NCBI GenBank assembly: GCA_031264865.1 | Contig: JAISDJ010000183.1 | Coordinates: 1-49,890 of the forward strand | DNA from: Tannerellaceae bacterium | GTDB taxonomy: Bacteria > Bacteroidota > Bacteroidia > Bacteroidales > Tannerellaceae | Direction of reading: 5' to 3' | Length of the DNA: 49,890 nucleotides | Part shown: positions 27,342 to 34,911 of the stretch, piece by piece | How positions within the stretch are numbered: position 1 is the first letter of the stretch | How the letters are laid out: every line of letters starts with the position of its first letter | Program-made: the position numbers and the translations under genes | The notes under the pieces: model-generated | Database searches by the model: none | The model's input: the letters and a program-made list of their open reading frames with translations, nothing else | What the model was told of the DNA's origin: nothing

Positions 27342-27587
27342 TTACAACATCGGCAAATATAATGAAATATTCTTACGAACATCTCGTTGATGTCTAATTT
27401 TTAAAATATTTATGTTATTTTCTTCAAAAATCCTCTTTACATCTTCTCTCATTTCACGAATGGCGGTTGTATGTATTTTGGGTTCTTTTATCAATACGGA
27501 ATCAATGCTTGTCCGTAATTTCTGCGGATTATAAAATTCCGGGCAAGCATATAGTTTTGTCAGCAGGTAATAGGGATAAATACGTTC
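27342..27587 (-). pseudogene. out-of-frame C-terminal remainder of the Wzy_C/TPR protein
   Basis: This frame reads ERIYPYYLLTKLYACPEFYN then PQKLRTSIDSVLIKEPKIHT and TAIREMREDVKRIFEENNI. It is the natural TPR-like continuation of the gene at 27529-29274, displaced by a 7-bp tandem duplication at 27588-27601. Removing one copy joins HLLHGANILP directly to ERIYPYYLL. The end of this segment contains the promoter box of the RND adaptor gene. Confidence 0.75.
27354..27361 (-). promoter_or_regulatory. -7 promoter element TATATTTG of the RND operon
   Basis: Minus-strand TATATTTG (plus-strand CAAATATA) lies 29 bp before the adaptor ATG at 27325. No TTTG at the ideal -33 position. Confidence 0.5.
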
Positions 27588-29274
27588 GGGTAATAGGTAA
27601 TATATTGGCTCCATGTAATAAATGCATTTCTGCTTCTTTGTAATGCCCTAAAGCCTGTGCATTTTTACCCAACATATACCAAATCATAGGATCTGCACTT
27701 AGTTGGGTGGCACGTTTCAACAGTTGGTAGGCATCCTGGTATCGTTCTGTTCTATTCAAGTATTGGGCATAGTCAAAAAGATATTCCGGTTTATGGTTTA
27801 GTAGTGGGTACAACTCTTCATAATTTGCGAAACTTGTCCATTCTTTATATGCATGATAACGTTTTTGCTGTAAAAAACAGCAGGCGCCCGAAAGTAAGGC
27901 GGCAAGTAAAACGACAAATAATATATTCGCTTTAAAGGAGAATGGTTTTTTAAGAATAAAGAAACAGGGTTCGCTCACACAGATGGCTGATAGGAATATC
28001 AGTAGAACCCAAAACGATGGCAATTGTAATGGGTAAGAAAAGCTCGCAAAAACAATAAACGCCAATATTCCTCCTGCTGCGCCGATACGCCTGTTTCTTA
28101 TTCCTACATAAAAACAATAAAAGAACCATAAAAGAAAACATACTAATCCAACTATACCTTGTTCTAAACCTATTTGTAAATATTCATTAAACGCATATTC
28201 CGGAGAACCGGCCACCAACTTTTCTGTTGCCGAAGCATTACCCGACATAAAATAGGCCGCCTGCTCACTGGCAAAGGCAGTAGGAAAACCTCCTAAGCCT
28301 ACACCCGGTATAGGTTGATGAATAATCGCCTGCGTCGTTATTTTCCACATCAACAAACGACCATTAGCCGAATCTTTCTTCAGCAAGAAAAGAGCGATTA
28401 TTCCAATAAACAAACAACCTATAACAAGAGCTGAAACCGGAATCGTCCATTTTCTGTGGGTATTGATTCTTTCTTTCATCTTTTTCCAACCCATCCGTTG
28501 CATCCAATAAACCCAAGTACAGGAAATACCGGCAGCCAACCAGGCCGAACGGCTCATCCCTGCCGGCAGCACTAATAACATACTTATAAGAGTAACCCAG
28601 GAGGTATAATATGAAATAGTGATATAATGCCACCAAGGATATTTTCTAAATTTACCGATTCGTAAGATAAAATGTAGAGCAACAGGAAAAATAATGGCTA
28701 AATAGCCGGAATAAGGCCCCGGGTTAAAGAACGAACCGGTCAGGCGAAATAACGAATGATAAGAACCCCTATAACCATATAACTGTTCCAATCCCCATAT
28801 AGACTGCATCAATCCGGTAAGCATGATAAAAATGAGAAAGACATTTTTCAAAGCAGGATATCTTTTTAGCAATACACGTAATATAAACCATAACAGTATT
28901 AATTGCCCACCGAATAATAGTTTTTCAGGTTCGGGATGTAACGGCCAATTATAGGTTAATAAGGTAATACCTCCAAAAGTAAGTATCAGAATGTCCGGCA
29001 ACGCTATATTAATATAAACAGAGTTGTTATTATGGCACACGGATGATTCAGATGTACGCAGATATATTTTTGAAAAAACTTCACCTTGTAAAACAATGAT
29101 GGTTAAGATAAACACCACTCTATGAAACCAGAACACCTGCCCCATAACCAACCCATTTTTTAATGACGGTTCAACGGCAAAAACAGTGGCAAGCACAAGT
29201 ATTCCTCCTAATGCCCCTATAATCTTTCCAAGAGGGAAAGAGGTTAGTTTATTTTTTTCAAAAATCGATCCCAT
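27529..29274 (-). CDS. O-antigen ligase/polymerase-like (Wzy_C) membrane protein with TPR tail, frameshifted near the end
   Basis: A 581-residue protein with 10-12 hydrophobic segments over residues 15-445. A large periplasmic loop carries VGLGGFPTAFASEQAAYFMS and SPEYAFNEYLQIGLEQGIVG; the 'H/YNxYLQxxxExGxxG' pattern is typical of the Wzy_C superfamily. TPR-like repeats follow (ERYQDAYQLLKRATQLSADP, MIWYMLGKNAQALGHYKEAE). The superfamily includes O-antigen ligases (WaaL), polymerases (Wzy) and O-oligosaccharyltransferases (PglL). No glycan cluster is adjacent; the partner is a signal peptidase whose end it overlaps by 31 bp. The last residues (ITRTYLSLLPADKTICLPGIL) are a frameshift product; the intact protein would be about 60 residues longer. 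The membrane domain may still work. Confidence 0.82.
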   Translation of the reverse strand: MGSIFEKNKLTSFPLGKIIGALGGILVLATVFAVEPSLKNGLVMGQVFWFHRVVFILTIIVLQGEVFSKIYLRTSESSVCHNNNSVYINIALPDILILTFGGITLLTYNWPLHPEPEKLLFGGQLILLWFILRVLLKRYPALKNVFLIFIMLTGLMQSIWGLEQLYGYRGSYHSLFRLTGSFFNPGPYSGYLAIIFPVALHFILRIGKFRKYPWWHYITISYYTSWVTLISMLLVLPAGMSRSAWLAAGISCTWVYWMQRMGWKKMKERINTHRKWTIPVSALVIGCLFIGIIALFLLKKDSANGRLLMWKITTQAIIHQPIPGVGLGGFPTAFASEQAAYFMSGNASATEKLVAGSPEYAFNEYLQIGLEQGIVGLVCFLLWFFYCFYVGIRNRRIGAAGGILAFIVFASFSYPLQLPSFWVLLIFLSAICVSEPCFFILKKPFSFKANILFVVLLAALLSGACCFLQQKRYHAYKEWTSFANYEELYPLLNHKPEYLFDYAQYLNRTERYQDAYQLLKRATQLSADPMIWYMLGKNAQALGHYKEAEMHLLHGANILPITRTYLSLLPADKTICLPGIL

Positions 29275-30119
29275 TTGAATTTACCTGTATATGGATCCAC
29301 TGATTTCCAGATAATCCATGCTTTTCCTACAATATACTCTTCCGGTAATAATCCCCAGTAACGCGAGTCCTGTGAATCCTCTACCCGATCGCCAGCCATA
29401 AAATAATAATTCTTTTGGAATTGATATGACTTTAACGGCTTTTCATTCAAATAAATGACAGAATCCTGATAACTCAAAACTGTCTTTTGTTCCCATTCAA
29501 TCAGCTTTCTATACAAAACATAATGAGTTCGATTCATGGAGATGACATCATTTTCCTTTGGAATATATAATGGACCAAAGTTTTTTATATTCCAATGGAT
29601 AACAGAATCTTCCGGGAAAGTATAATAAACACTGTCGTCAAAGGAATCTTCATCCCGTTTCGAAATCCCGTCCTGAGCTTCCCGATTTCCGACCAATTCA
29701 TCTACACCTCTTATAGAATAAAAGCCATTATTTACCTGAACAGTATCACCCGGAAGCCCAATACAGCGTTTTATATAGTATTTCATAATGTGCATCTCTA
29801 TTTTATCCCATAGGCCGGGATGTGGAGAATTAAGAACTACGATATCATTCCGCTTCACCTTTCGGATACCGGGAGCACGGTATATCTCTACCTGTTCTCC
29901 TCTTAGCGTAGTAAACAGATTAAACAGAAGAGGACCAAGAATTGGTTTAAAAACCAGCACGTGATCGCCTGTATCTAAAGAAGGTGACATAGAGACACTG
30001 GGTATCTTAAACGAAGCAAAGAGGAAAACCAGAAAAAAAACATAAACTACACCTGCCATACAGAGATAAAATACAATATTAACTATTATACTTATAACTG
30101 ATTGTGTTTTCTTTTTCAT
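29244..30119 (-). CDS. lepB: type I signal peptidase
   Basis: A 291-residue S26A signal peptidase. It has one N-terminal membrane anchor (residues 8-36), the catalytic serine in IPSVSMSPSL (Ser43), the catalytic lysine in YYIKRCIGLPGDTV (Lys117), and the later boxes FMAGDRVEDSQDSRYWG and GLLPEEYIVGKAW. It cleaves Ala-x-Ala sites on the periplasmic side of the inner membrane. Housekeeping lepB genes usually lie elsewhere; this one is coupled to a Wzy_C-type protein and stands directly downstream of the NVEALA/propeller genes. That suggests a dedicated peptidase for those products (inference). Confidence 0.93.
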   Translation of the reverse strand: MKKKTQSVISIIVNIVFYLCMAGVVYVFFLVFLFASFKIPSVSMSPSLDTGDHVLVFKPILGPLLFNLFTTLRGEQVEIYRAPGIRKVKRNDIVVLNSPHPGLWDKIEMHIMKYYIKRCIGLPGDTVQVNNGFYSIRGVDELVGNREAQDGISKRDEDSFDDSVYYTFPEDSVIHWNIKNFGPLYIPKENDVISMNRTHYVLYRKLIEWEQKTVLSYQDSVIYLNEKPLKSYQFQKNYYFMAGDRVEDSQDSRYWGLLPEEYIVGKAWIIWKSVDPYTGKFKWDRFLKKIN

Positions 30120-30156
30120 TTTGTGTGATAATATTTATCTTCTTCATAATTCAACT

Positions 30157-30513
30157 CTATATAAAGTGAAATCCGGATTTATAAGCGAGTATTTGATTAT
30201 TAGTCATAACGTCAATCTGTGGAGAAACAAATTCTTCAGGGCCTTCTCCTTTTTGAATCATTGTTCCTACTTCTTTTCCGGTCTTAGTATCAACAACATG
30301 AACAAAAGCCTCTTTGTTAAAAGGATCAGTCCATAATAAATATTGTCCGGATACATACATTTCTCCCGGCAACATCGTTTCTATATCATCACAGACAATA
30401 TCTGTAAGTGCCATCGAATAGTGTTCCAAGGGTTCTTTGGACTTTAATTCTTTGCAAGAACAAATTACTATTACTCCTGTTAAAAATAGAAACAGAACTA
30501 CATTACGTGTCAT
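30157..30513 (-). pseudogene. truncated 6-bladed beta-propeller lipoprotein
   Basis: The open frame from ATG 30513 begins MTRNVVLFLFLTGVIVICSC (a lipoprotein signal), then has the blade-1/2 region with the family hallmark KGEGPEEFVSPQIDVM. It stops after 118 residues at AYKSGFHFI, where relatives run to about 340-380. At least four blades are missing. In frame upstream (to 30576) is MKKKITGITSLLS, which resembles the start of an NVEALA peptide gene (compare MKKRIISIV at 33596). That suggests a deletion joined a vanished peptide gene to this lipoprotein gene. Confidence 0.7.
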
Positions 30514-30619
30514 AATTTTATCTAATTTAGGTCTAATGCTCAGTAACGATGTTATACCAGTAATTTTCTTTTTCATTATAATGCTTTATACATTGTAGTT
30601 TATTTCATGTTTATTTGTT

Positions 30620-32014
30620 TTAAGGAACCATCGTTTTCTCTATCGCTTCTCCGGAGAAGATCACAGCTCCTTTATTGGATTCGGTCGTTATCATGACTGT
30701 ATCATTAAAAACTCCTGGATGTTGTTTAGTGATACGAACGTATATAGCTCTTTGACCATCCAAAAGTGTTGAACTCTTCACAAAAACATCTTGGCTTGTT
30801 GTGGTAAGAGATAAGGGAAGTGACTGTAATGAAAGATTATATTCTTTTATTTCGCCAATCTTAATTTTTCCAATATTAATTTTATTTGTAGGTTTTTCAT
30901 TCTTTTCCGATTCTTCATCCTCTATCAGATTCGTATGATTAAACGTACCCGATACCGGCATTTGATTGTTATTTTTAACCTGATTGCTTAAATCAAAACA
31001 GACAGGAACAATATCTGGATTTAATGCGATGGCCCAAAGTTTTTTCCCGTCATTGGAAACACTAATATAGCGGCAAGGTACATCCAATGCATAGGTTTCT
31101 ACCATCTCACCTGTCCAGTCAAACACCCTCACTTGAGTAGATTCCAGTGAGAACCCATTCTCACCTTTCAGTTCTTCCAACGTTTTACCACAATACAGTG
31201 CATAAATAAATTGATCGGTTGCCGAAAGAGAAATATACCCTACCCTGTTTTTTACATTTGTAACAATAATATCATTTTCCTTTTTGTATGAGGGATATAT
31301 GTTTTCTATTTTGCGGATAAGAGATATATTGTCTTTTTGCATATCATAAAAATGAATAATTTCGCCGTTGAGCGAAGCGTATACACATTTTGTTTTGGAG
31401 GGATTAGCGGCAAATATACCTTGATATGCCATTGCTCGGAGATTATTTTCTATGTCTTGTTCGTCTTTATCTCGGTAGGGATATTCAAAGAAGGCAGCAT
31501 GTTTTTCCCCAACGGAGTCTATCAAAATAATCAAACCTTCGTTGGCAGAAAGGCCCGCATATTGGCCGTAAGCCGTTTTTATCACCTGAAATGGCCGTGA
31601 TTCAAAGGTTACATGACTGGTTATATGTGCAGACTCTCCTACACTACCTTTCGGAATAGTTATTTCTTTATACGTTTTTGAAGTGATATCATAAGCGCCG
31701 AAAACATCCTCATTTATATATTGAATCGGATAAGGACGAATAAAATCTTCCGGCCCTTGCCCACGATTACCAAAATGAGTAAGTATATGATTTTCTCCCT
31801 GAATATCTATATTAAAGAATGGCGCTAAAGATCCGGCTTCTTCTATGCCAACGATTCCTCCCTTATAAGCAATAATAGCACCTCCTCTACCAATATATTC
31901 ATCATTTAAATATAAAATTGAATGTAGCAGGATTTGATTGTCACCCTTGTTTTTATCTGTATGACAACTGAGGCAACACAGAGTAAGTAAAAAGAAAACT
32001 GTTTTTTTCATCAT
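30620..32014 (-). CDS. 6-bladed beta-propeller lipoprotein with C-terminal DUF1573/ASH-like domain
   Basis: A 464-residue protein with a lipoprotein signal (MMKKTVFFLLTLCCLSC). Residues 25-350 form the propeller, with the family marks FGNRGQGPEDFIRPYP, LSATDQFIYALYCGKT and VRVFDWTGEMVETYALD. After a charged Asn/Glu-rich linker (about 355-385) comes a beta-sandwich: INIGKIKIGEIKEYNLSLQS ... HPGVFNDTVMITTESNKG ... IFSGEA. This resembles DUF1573/ASH-like domains but lacks the CGC motif. Propellers of this family (often annotated '6-bladed beta-propeller' or BF3164-like lipoprotein) are abundant in Bacteroidales and have no assigned function. It would be anchored to a membrane surface. An NVEALA-like small gene precedes it. 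Confidence 0.8.
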   Translation of the reverse strand: MMKKTVFFLLTLCCLSCHTDKNKGDNQILLHSILYLNDEYIGRGGAIIAYKGGIVGIEEAGSLAPFFNIDIQGENHILTHFGNRGQGPEDFIRPYPIQYINEDVFGAYDITSKTYKEITIPKGSVGESAHITSHVTFESRPFQVIKTAYGQYAGLSANEGLIILIDSVGEKHAAFFEYPYRDKDEQDIENNLRAMAYQGIFAANPSKTKCVYASLNGEIIHFYDMQKDNISLIRKIENIYPSYKKENDIIVTNVKNRVGYISLSATDQFIYALYCGKTLEELKGENGFSLESTQVRVFDWTGEMVETYALDVPCRYISVSNDGKKLWAIALNPDIVPVCFDLSNQVKNNNQMPVSGTFNHTNLIEDEESEKNEKPTNKINIGKIKIGEIKEYNLSLQSLPLSLTTTSQDVFVKSSTLLDGQRAIYVRITKQHPGVFNDTVMITTESNKGAVIFSGEAIEKTMVP

Positions 32015-32027
32015 TTAAACGTTTAAT

Positions 32028-32186
32028 TTATTTAGAAATCATATAAGATGAGGTGATATTATTCGCATTCCTGTATTTCTTTAAGTTACTCTTCGCACTA
32101 AAATTCACATTTAATGCAACAACAATTACGGCAATCCCACCAATGATTCTTTTATAGTTCAATGGTATCGAATTACAGGTATTCAT
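32028..32186 (-). CDS. 52-residue NVEALA-like peptide lacking the NVEALA motif (probable relic)
   Basis: A short gene from ATG 32186, MNTCNSIPLNYKRIIGGIAV, continuing IVVALNVNFSAKSNLKKYRN and ending NITSSYMISK. The 'KRIIGGIAVIVVALNVNFSAKS' stretch is the typical N-terminal anchor of NVEALA peptides, and the position just upstream of a propeller gene is the usual one. The expected 'ISLANVEALA' segment and Cys-containing tail are absent, so this is probably a decayed copy, or a shortened leader. It fills most of the gap between the two propeller genes. Confidence 0.5.
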   Translation of the reverse strand: MNTCNSIPLNYKRIIGGIAVIVVALNVNFSAKSNLKKYRNANNITSSYMISK

Positions 32187-32215
32187 ACGGACACGTTATT
32201 TTAATCATACCAAGA

Positions 32216-33388
32216 TTACAAGGTTTTATCATCAAAAAGATTAAAACTGACAATATCGTTGTCTGCATATTGTATTGCATATATTGTTTGCGTAGATGCA
32301 TCTATATCAAATGAATTAATGTGACAGTCCAGCACATATTTTTTTAAAAGGTTTCCCTCCCAATCGAATGTATAGATAATGTTTGAAGTAGAATAATTAG
32401 AACTGTCCATCCTTCCTTTTCCCGAATACAATGCATAAATTCTATCATTTGTACTTCTCAAACAAATATAAGCTCTTCGTGACTCGGGAGATTTTATCAG
32501 GACGCCATTCCCAAAAGACCTGTCCCTGTCATACTTAAAGTTGAAATCCTTTTCAGGGCCTTTCAGTAATTTTGTAAGCGAACCGTCAGCATTATAGATT
32601 TCGATACAGTCAAGATATCTGCCGGCTAAAACTACTTTCTTCTTATCGGGTTTCACATGTATCAAGGATGAAAAAATATCATTCATGAGAAATGACGGCA
32701 AATTATCATTAAATGAAAATTGTGGGTTAGAAACAGGCTTGAATTCGGTTAAATCTTTATTTACTACATAAAAACGCTCCTTATGACTACGGAAGTTGAG
32801 ACATACAAACAGGTTGTCGGAAATCCATTGAGGTTCATTAACATAGACATGATCAGTCATATCTTGGGAAAAACTGATTTTATCTATTAATGTGTTTAGT
32901 TCTCTGTCGTATTGATGCCATTGTCGAGATGTAATGTCGTGTACCCAAACAGATTTTTTGTCTATGGAAGAAGTAACATGTCCTACAGACAAGAGTTCGC
33001 CCGGAGCATTGCCCCTGCTTATGGCTAATCCTTTGTATCTATTGTTTTTGACATCAAATTTGTGTACGAGGGAATCAAGAGAAGCATCAACCACATATAA
33101 AAGAGTGTCTATTTGTGTTAAACGCGCCGGTTTGCCAACGAAAGTATCATTCACTATATTACCTGTAAGGCACAGTACATTTTGGAATGATTTGTCATTG
33201 AATAAATAAGCATCTGTAATCTTGATCAAATCGTTTGACTGGCATCCGGATAATAAAAAGATGCTTAAAAGCCAATACGGACTGAAGGAAAATTTGTTTT
33301 TTATTTTATTATTTACACATAAGATAAAACGAACTCTCCAAACATAAAGCCTGAAGAGTTCGTTAGAATGCTTATTAGCATTCGTCAT
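32216..33388 (-). CDS. 6-bladed beta-propeller lipoprotein (start uncertain)
   Basis: The propeller begins after FSFSPYWLLSIFLLSGC (a good lipobox, LSGC) and contains AISRGNAPGELLSVGHVTSS (a degenerate form of the GxGPEE hallmark), LRSTNDRIYALYSGKGRMDS, IYTFDWEGNLLKKYVLDCHI and DIDASTQTIYAIQYAD, all family features. The ATG at 33388 gives 390 residues but an unusually long 37-residue stretch before the hydrophobic core, and it would include a terminator-like hairpin (33328-33364). No ATG lies between hairpin and signal core in this frame; an ATGTG at about 33320 is one base out of frame. Either a non-ATG start is used or the start was lost. It follows an NVEALA peptide gene, overlapping it by 14 bp if 33388 is used. 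Function unknown. Confidence 0.7.
   Translation of the reverse strand: MTNANKHSNELFRLYVWRVRFILCVNNKIKNKFSFSPYWLLSIFLLSGCQSNDLIKITDAYLFNDKSFQNVLCLTGNIVNDTFVGKPARLTQIDTLLYVVDASLDSLVHKFDVKNNRYKGLAISRGNAPGELLSVGHVTSSIDKKSVWVHDITSRQWHQYDRELNTLIDKISFSQDMTDHVYVNEPQWISDNLFVCLNFRSHKERFYVVNKDLTEFKPVSNPQFSFNDNLPSFLMNDIFSSLIHVKPDKKKVVLAGRYLDCIEIYNADGSLTKLLKGPEKDFNFKYDRDRSFGNGVLIKSPESRRAYICLRSTNDRIYALYSGKGRMDSSNYSTSNIIYTFDWEGNLLKKYVLDCHINSFDIDASTQTIYAIQYADNDIVSFNLFDDKTL
33328..33364 (-). terminator. hairpin between NVEALA gene and propeller gene (attenuator candidate)
   Basis: Perfect 10-bp inverted repeat AACGAACTCT (33328-33337) / AGAGTTCGTT (33355-33364) with a 17-nt loop. On the minus strand it begins 11 bp after the NVEALA stop and is followed by TTTTATCTTAT. 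Weak GC content, but placed so that it would reduce downstream propeller expression relative to the peptide. Confidence 0.5.
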
Positions 33389-33596
33389 AATCACGAACAG
33401 AGGTACTACCCACCATACACGTATCTGCTGAATCCGGACAACATTTAACACTACCCTCTTCTCCCCAAGCAAGAGCTTCAATATTGGTCAATGCCAAATC
33501 AGGCAAGTCAACTTCAGTTTTGCTTTGACTAAAATTCCATGCTGCTGTAACGGCTATAGCCACAACAAAAACTATACTAATAATCCTTTTTTTCAT
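33375..33596 (-). CDS. NVEALA-family exported peptide precursor
   Basis: A 73-residue peptide with one hydrophobic segment at its start (MKKRIISIVFVVAIAVTAAW), a polar stretch, the NVEALA-type motif LALTNIEALA (residues 34-43) and a tail of 30 residues with Cys at 52, 53, 60 and 73 (WGEEGSVKCCPDSADTC...DEC). ALA at 41-43 is a potential type I signal peptidase site, though it lies about 20 residues beyond the hydrophobic core instead of the usual 5-7. The four cysteines could make two disulfides after export. NVEALA proteins are known only as a small Bacteroidales family of unknown function. Downstream lie a hairpin and a propeller lipoprotein gene; upstream is a thioredoxin-like lipoprotein gene. 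Confidence 0.85.
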   Translation of the reverse strand: MKKRIISIVFVVAIAVTAAWNFSQSKTEVDLPDLALTNIEALAWGEEGSVKCCPDSADTCMVGSTSVRDYDEC

Positions 33597-33815
33597 TATA
33601 ATTCTTTTTTAAAGATAAAACTAAAAATAAATTCTCGCAAGAATCATTGCCTCCTATCTACTCTCCTTCAACAGAAAACCCGTCAGATTCTTATCCGATT
33701 TGTACACTATTTATTATCTTTGTCACACGCCTCCTTTCTTTTTAGGAGGGGACGACTGGGGGAGTCATTGCTTTTCTATGCAAAACGGAATCGGCAATGC
33801 TCCCTTTTTCTGTTC

Positions 33816-34673
33816 TCACAGAGCTTGTCCCCTTATTTGTAGTTTTATTGGTTTATCTGTATTACATTTTACCGTTATTGTTTCGCTAAAGAATCCGCTC
33901 TCTTTAGGCGACATTTCTATACTTACCTGTAAGGTCTCTCCTTTTCCTGCCGGGTGTTTATCAAATTGGGCTTTTGCACATCCGCAAGTGACAGTTGTTC
34001 CAAGAATAACTAGTGGATATTCTCCTTTGTTTGTTATGTTAAACAGGGCTTTTCTTTGTTCGGTTTTAGGAAATCTTCCCATATCTATTTCTGTCACTTC
34101 GGCTTCTGCTATTGTCTTTGCCTGGTTATTACCCGGAGTATCTTTTCCGGTAATTTGCTTTACATATAAATCTCTTAAAGCTAAATTATGTACCGGATTT
34201 CCTATTACTACCACTTTATTATCTTTGTCTAACAAGAAGGTTTGGAACGCGATAACAGGCGGGAATTTATTTAGCTTATTCAGTTTATCTTCTTTATCTA
34301 TGCAAACCGGGATATCAAATTTATCCATCTTCAATAAATAGTTTATCTCTCTATAGTCTTTTGTCTGAAAGAAAAAGAGAAAAGGTATCGTCCCTCCTGT
34401 TACGGAATCAGTATATTCTATTAATTCTTTCCATTTATTAAGCTGCAACTTACAACTGGTACAACCGATGGAATCGACATATACCAATACTTTATAATCG
34501 GATTCGGGTATTTGATAATCTACCGTATCAACAACATAACGGGTAAAAACAAGATTATCCGGAAATATAATTTCTTTCCCTTGCCATTCGGTAACCAAAC
34601 GGGCTACTTCCTTTCGATTATCTTTTTCCTCACAGGCAAAGAGTAAGAACAATAGGCTTACTAAGCTAAGCAA
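33816..34673 (-). CDS. thioredoxin-like/DUF1573 lipoprotein
   Basis: A 285-residue lipoprotein (signal LSLVSLLFLLFAC). Residues 55-180 are thioredoxin-fold-like, with the CxxC site in YVDSIGCTSCKLQLNKWKEL. Residues 195-285 are a DUF1573 domain: DMGRFPKTEQRKALFNITNK, TVTCGCAKAQFDKHPAGKGE and SGFFSETITVKCNTDKPIKL. The frame begins with TTG at 34671-34673. The leader lacks the usual positive charges, and an ATG at 34692 is out of frame, so the start is uncertain and a small indel is possible. It lies upstream of the NVEALA gene at 33596 and could supply thiol chemistry to Cys-containing exported peptides (inference). The promoter at 34790-34797 appears inherited from a duplicated NVEALA/propeller unit. 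Confidence 0.78.
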   Translation of the reverse strand: MLSLVSLLFLLFACEEKDNRKEVARLVTEWQGKEIIFPDNLVFTRYVVDTVDYQIPESDYKVLVYVDSIGCTSCKLQLNKWKELIEYTDSVTGGTIPFLFFFQTKDYREINYLLKMDKFDIPVCIDKEDKLNKLNKFPPVIAFQTFLLDKDNKVVVIGNPVHNLALRDLYVKQITGKDTPGNNQAKTIAEAEVTEIDMGRFPKTEQRKALFNITNKGEYPLVILGTTVTCGCAKAQFDKHPAGKGETLQVSIEMSPKESGFFSETITVKCNTDKPIKLQIRGQAL

Positions 34674-34713
34674 TCGGATACTTGAATCATTTTATAGTTT
34701 CATATAATCGTAT

Positions 34714-34776
34714 TTAATTGCCAATCGGAAGTAATAGCGGTTCGTCACTATTTGCATCCATTGCAATGATTGTATT
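34714..34776 (-). pseudogene. C-terminal relic of a propeller lipoprotein gene
   Basis: Minus-strand 34776-34714 reads NTIIAMDANSDEPLLLPIGN and a stop. The gene at 37265-38317 ends NTIIATDVNSDEPLVQLLLP followed by VDN, so this is a clear paralogous remnant of 20 codons. It is directly joined to a copy of the divergent promoter region, the intervening propeller body and NVEALA gene having been deleted (junction about 34774-34780). Confidence 0.8.
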
Positions 34777-34789
34777 TATTTTATGCCTG

Positions 34790-34797
34790 CAAACATA
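34790..34797 (-). promoter_or_regulatory. -7 element TATGTTTG, now upstream of the thioredoxin-like gene
   Basis: Minus-strand TATGTTTG (plus CAAACATA) is the paralog of the box at 38583-38590. With the original operon deleted, it points at the thioredoxin-like/DUF1573 gene 117 bp away. Confidence 0.45.
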
Positions 34798-34873
34798 AAA
34801 CTTCCTTTATTAAGGAGCTAAAAAAAACGCTGATATTTTACTGACATTAGAATCAACCTCAAAGACAAACAAT

Positions 34874-34881
34874 TAGATTTG
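34874..34881 (+). promoter_or_regulatory. -7 element TAGATTTG of the truncated regulator copy
   Basis: TAGATTTG still fits TAnnTTTG and aligns with TATCTTTG at 38657-38664 in the intact unit. It lies 31 bp before the ATG at 34912. Confidence 0.4.
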
Positions 34882-34911
34882 TATCTATTTGTGGAGAGGT
34901 TCTTTTTTTAA

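Noticed and set aside
27529-30119. O-antigen biosynthesis locus
   Set aside because: Only one Wzy_C-type gene is present, without glycosyltransferases, sugar-nucleotide enzymes or a flippase; the signal peptidase/peptide context fits better.
33715-33766. Plus-strand TATCTTTG box at 33715-33722 followed by small hairpins (33730-33749 and 33754-33766)
   Set aside because: No plus-strand gene follows and the -33 spacing is wrong (12 bp). The hairpins may be a dispersed repeat or a weak terminator of the thioredoxin-like gene, but lack a T-tract.
33700-34341. Long plus-strand open frame (over 200 codons) opposite the thioredoxin-like gene
   Set aside because: It is antisense to a lipoprotein gene with a clear CxxC and DUF1573 content; its composition (Ser/Phe/Leu rich) is that of a shadow frame.
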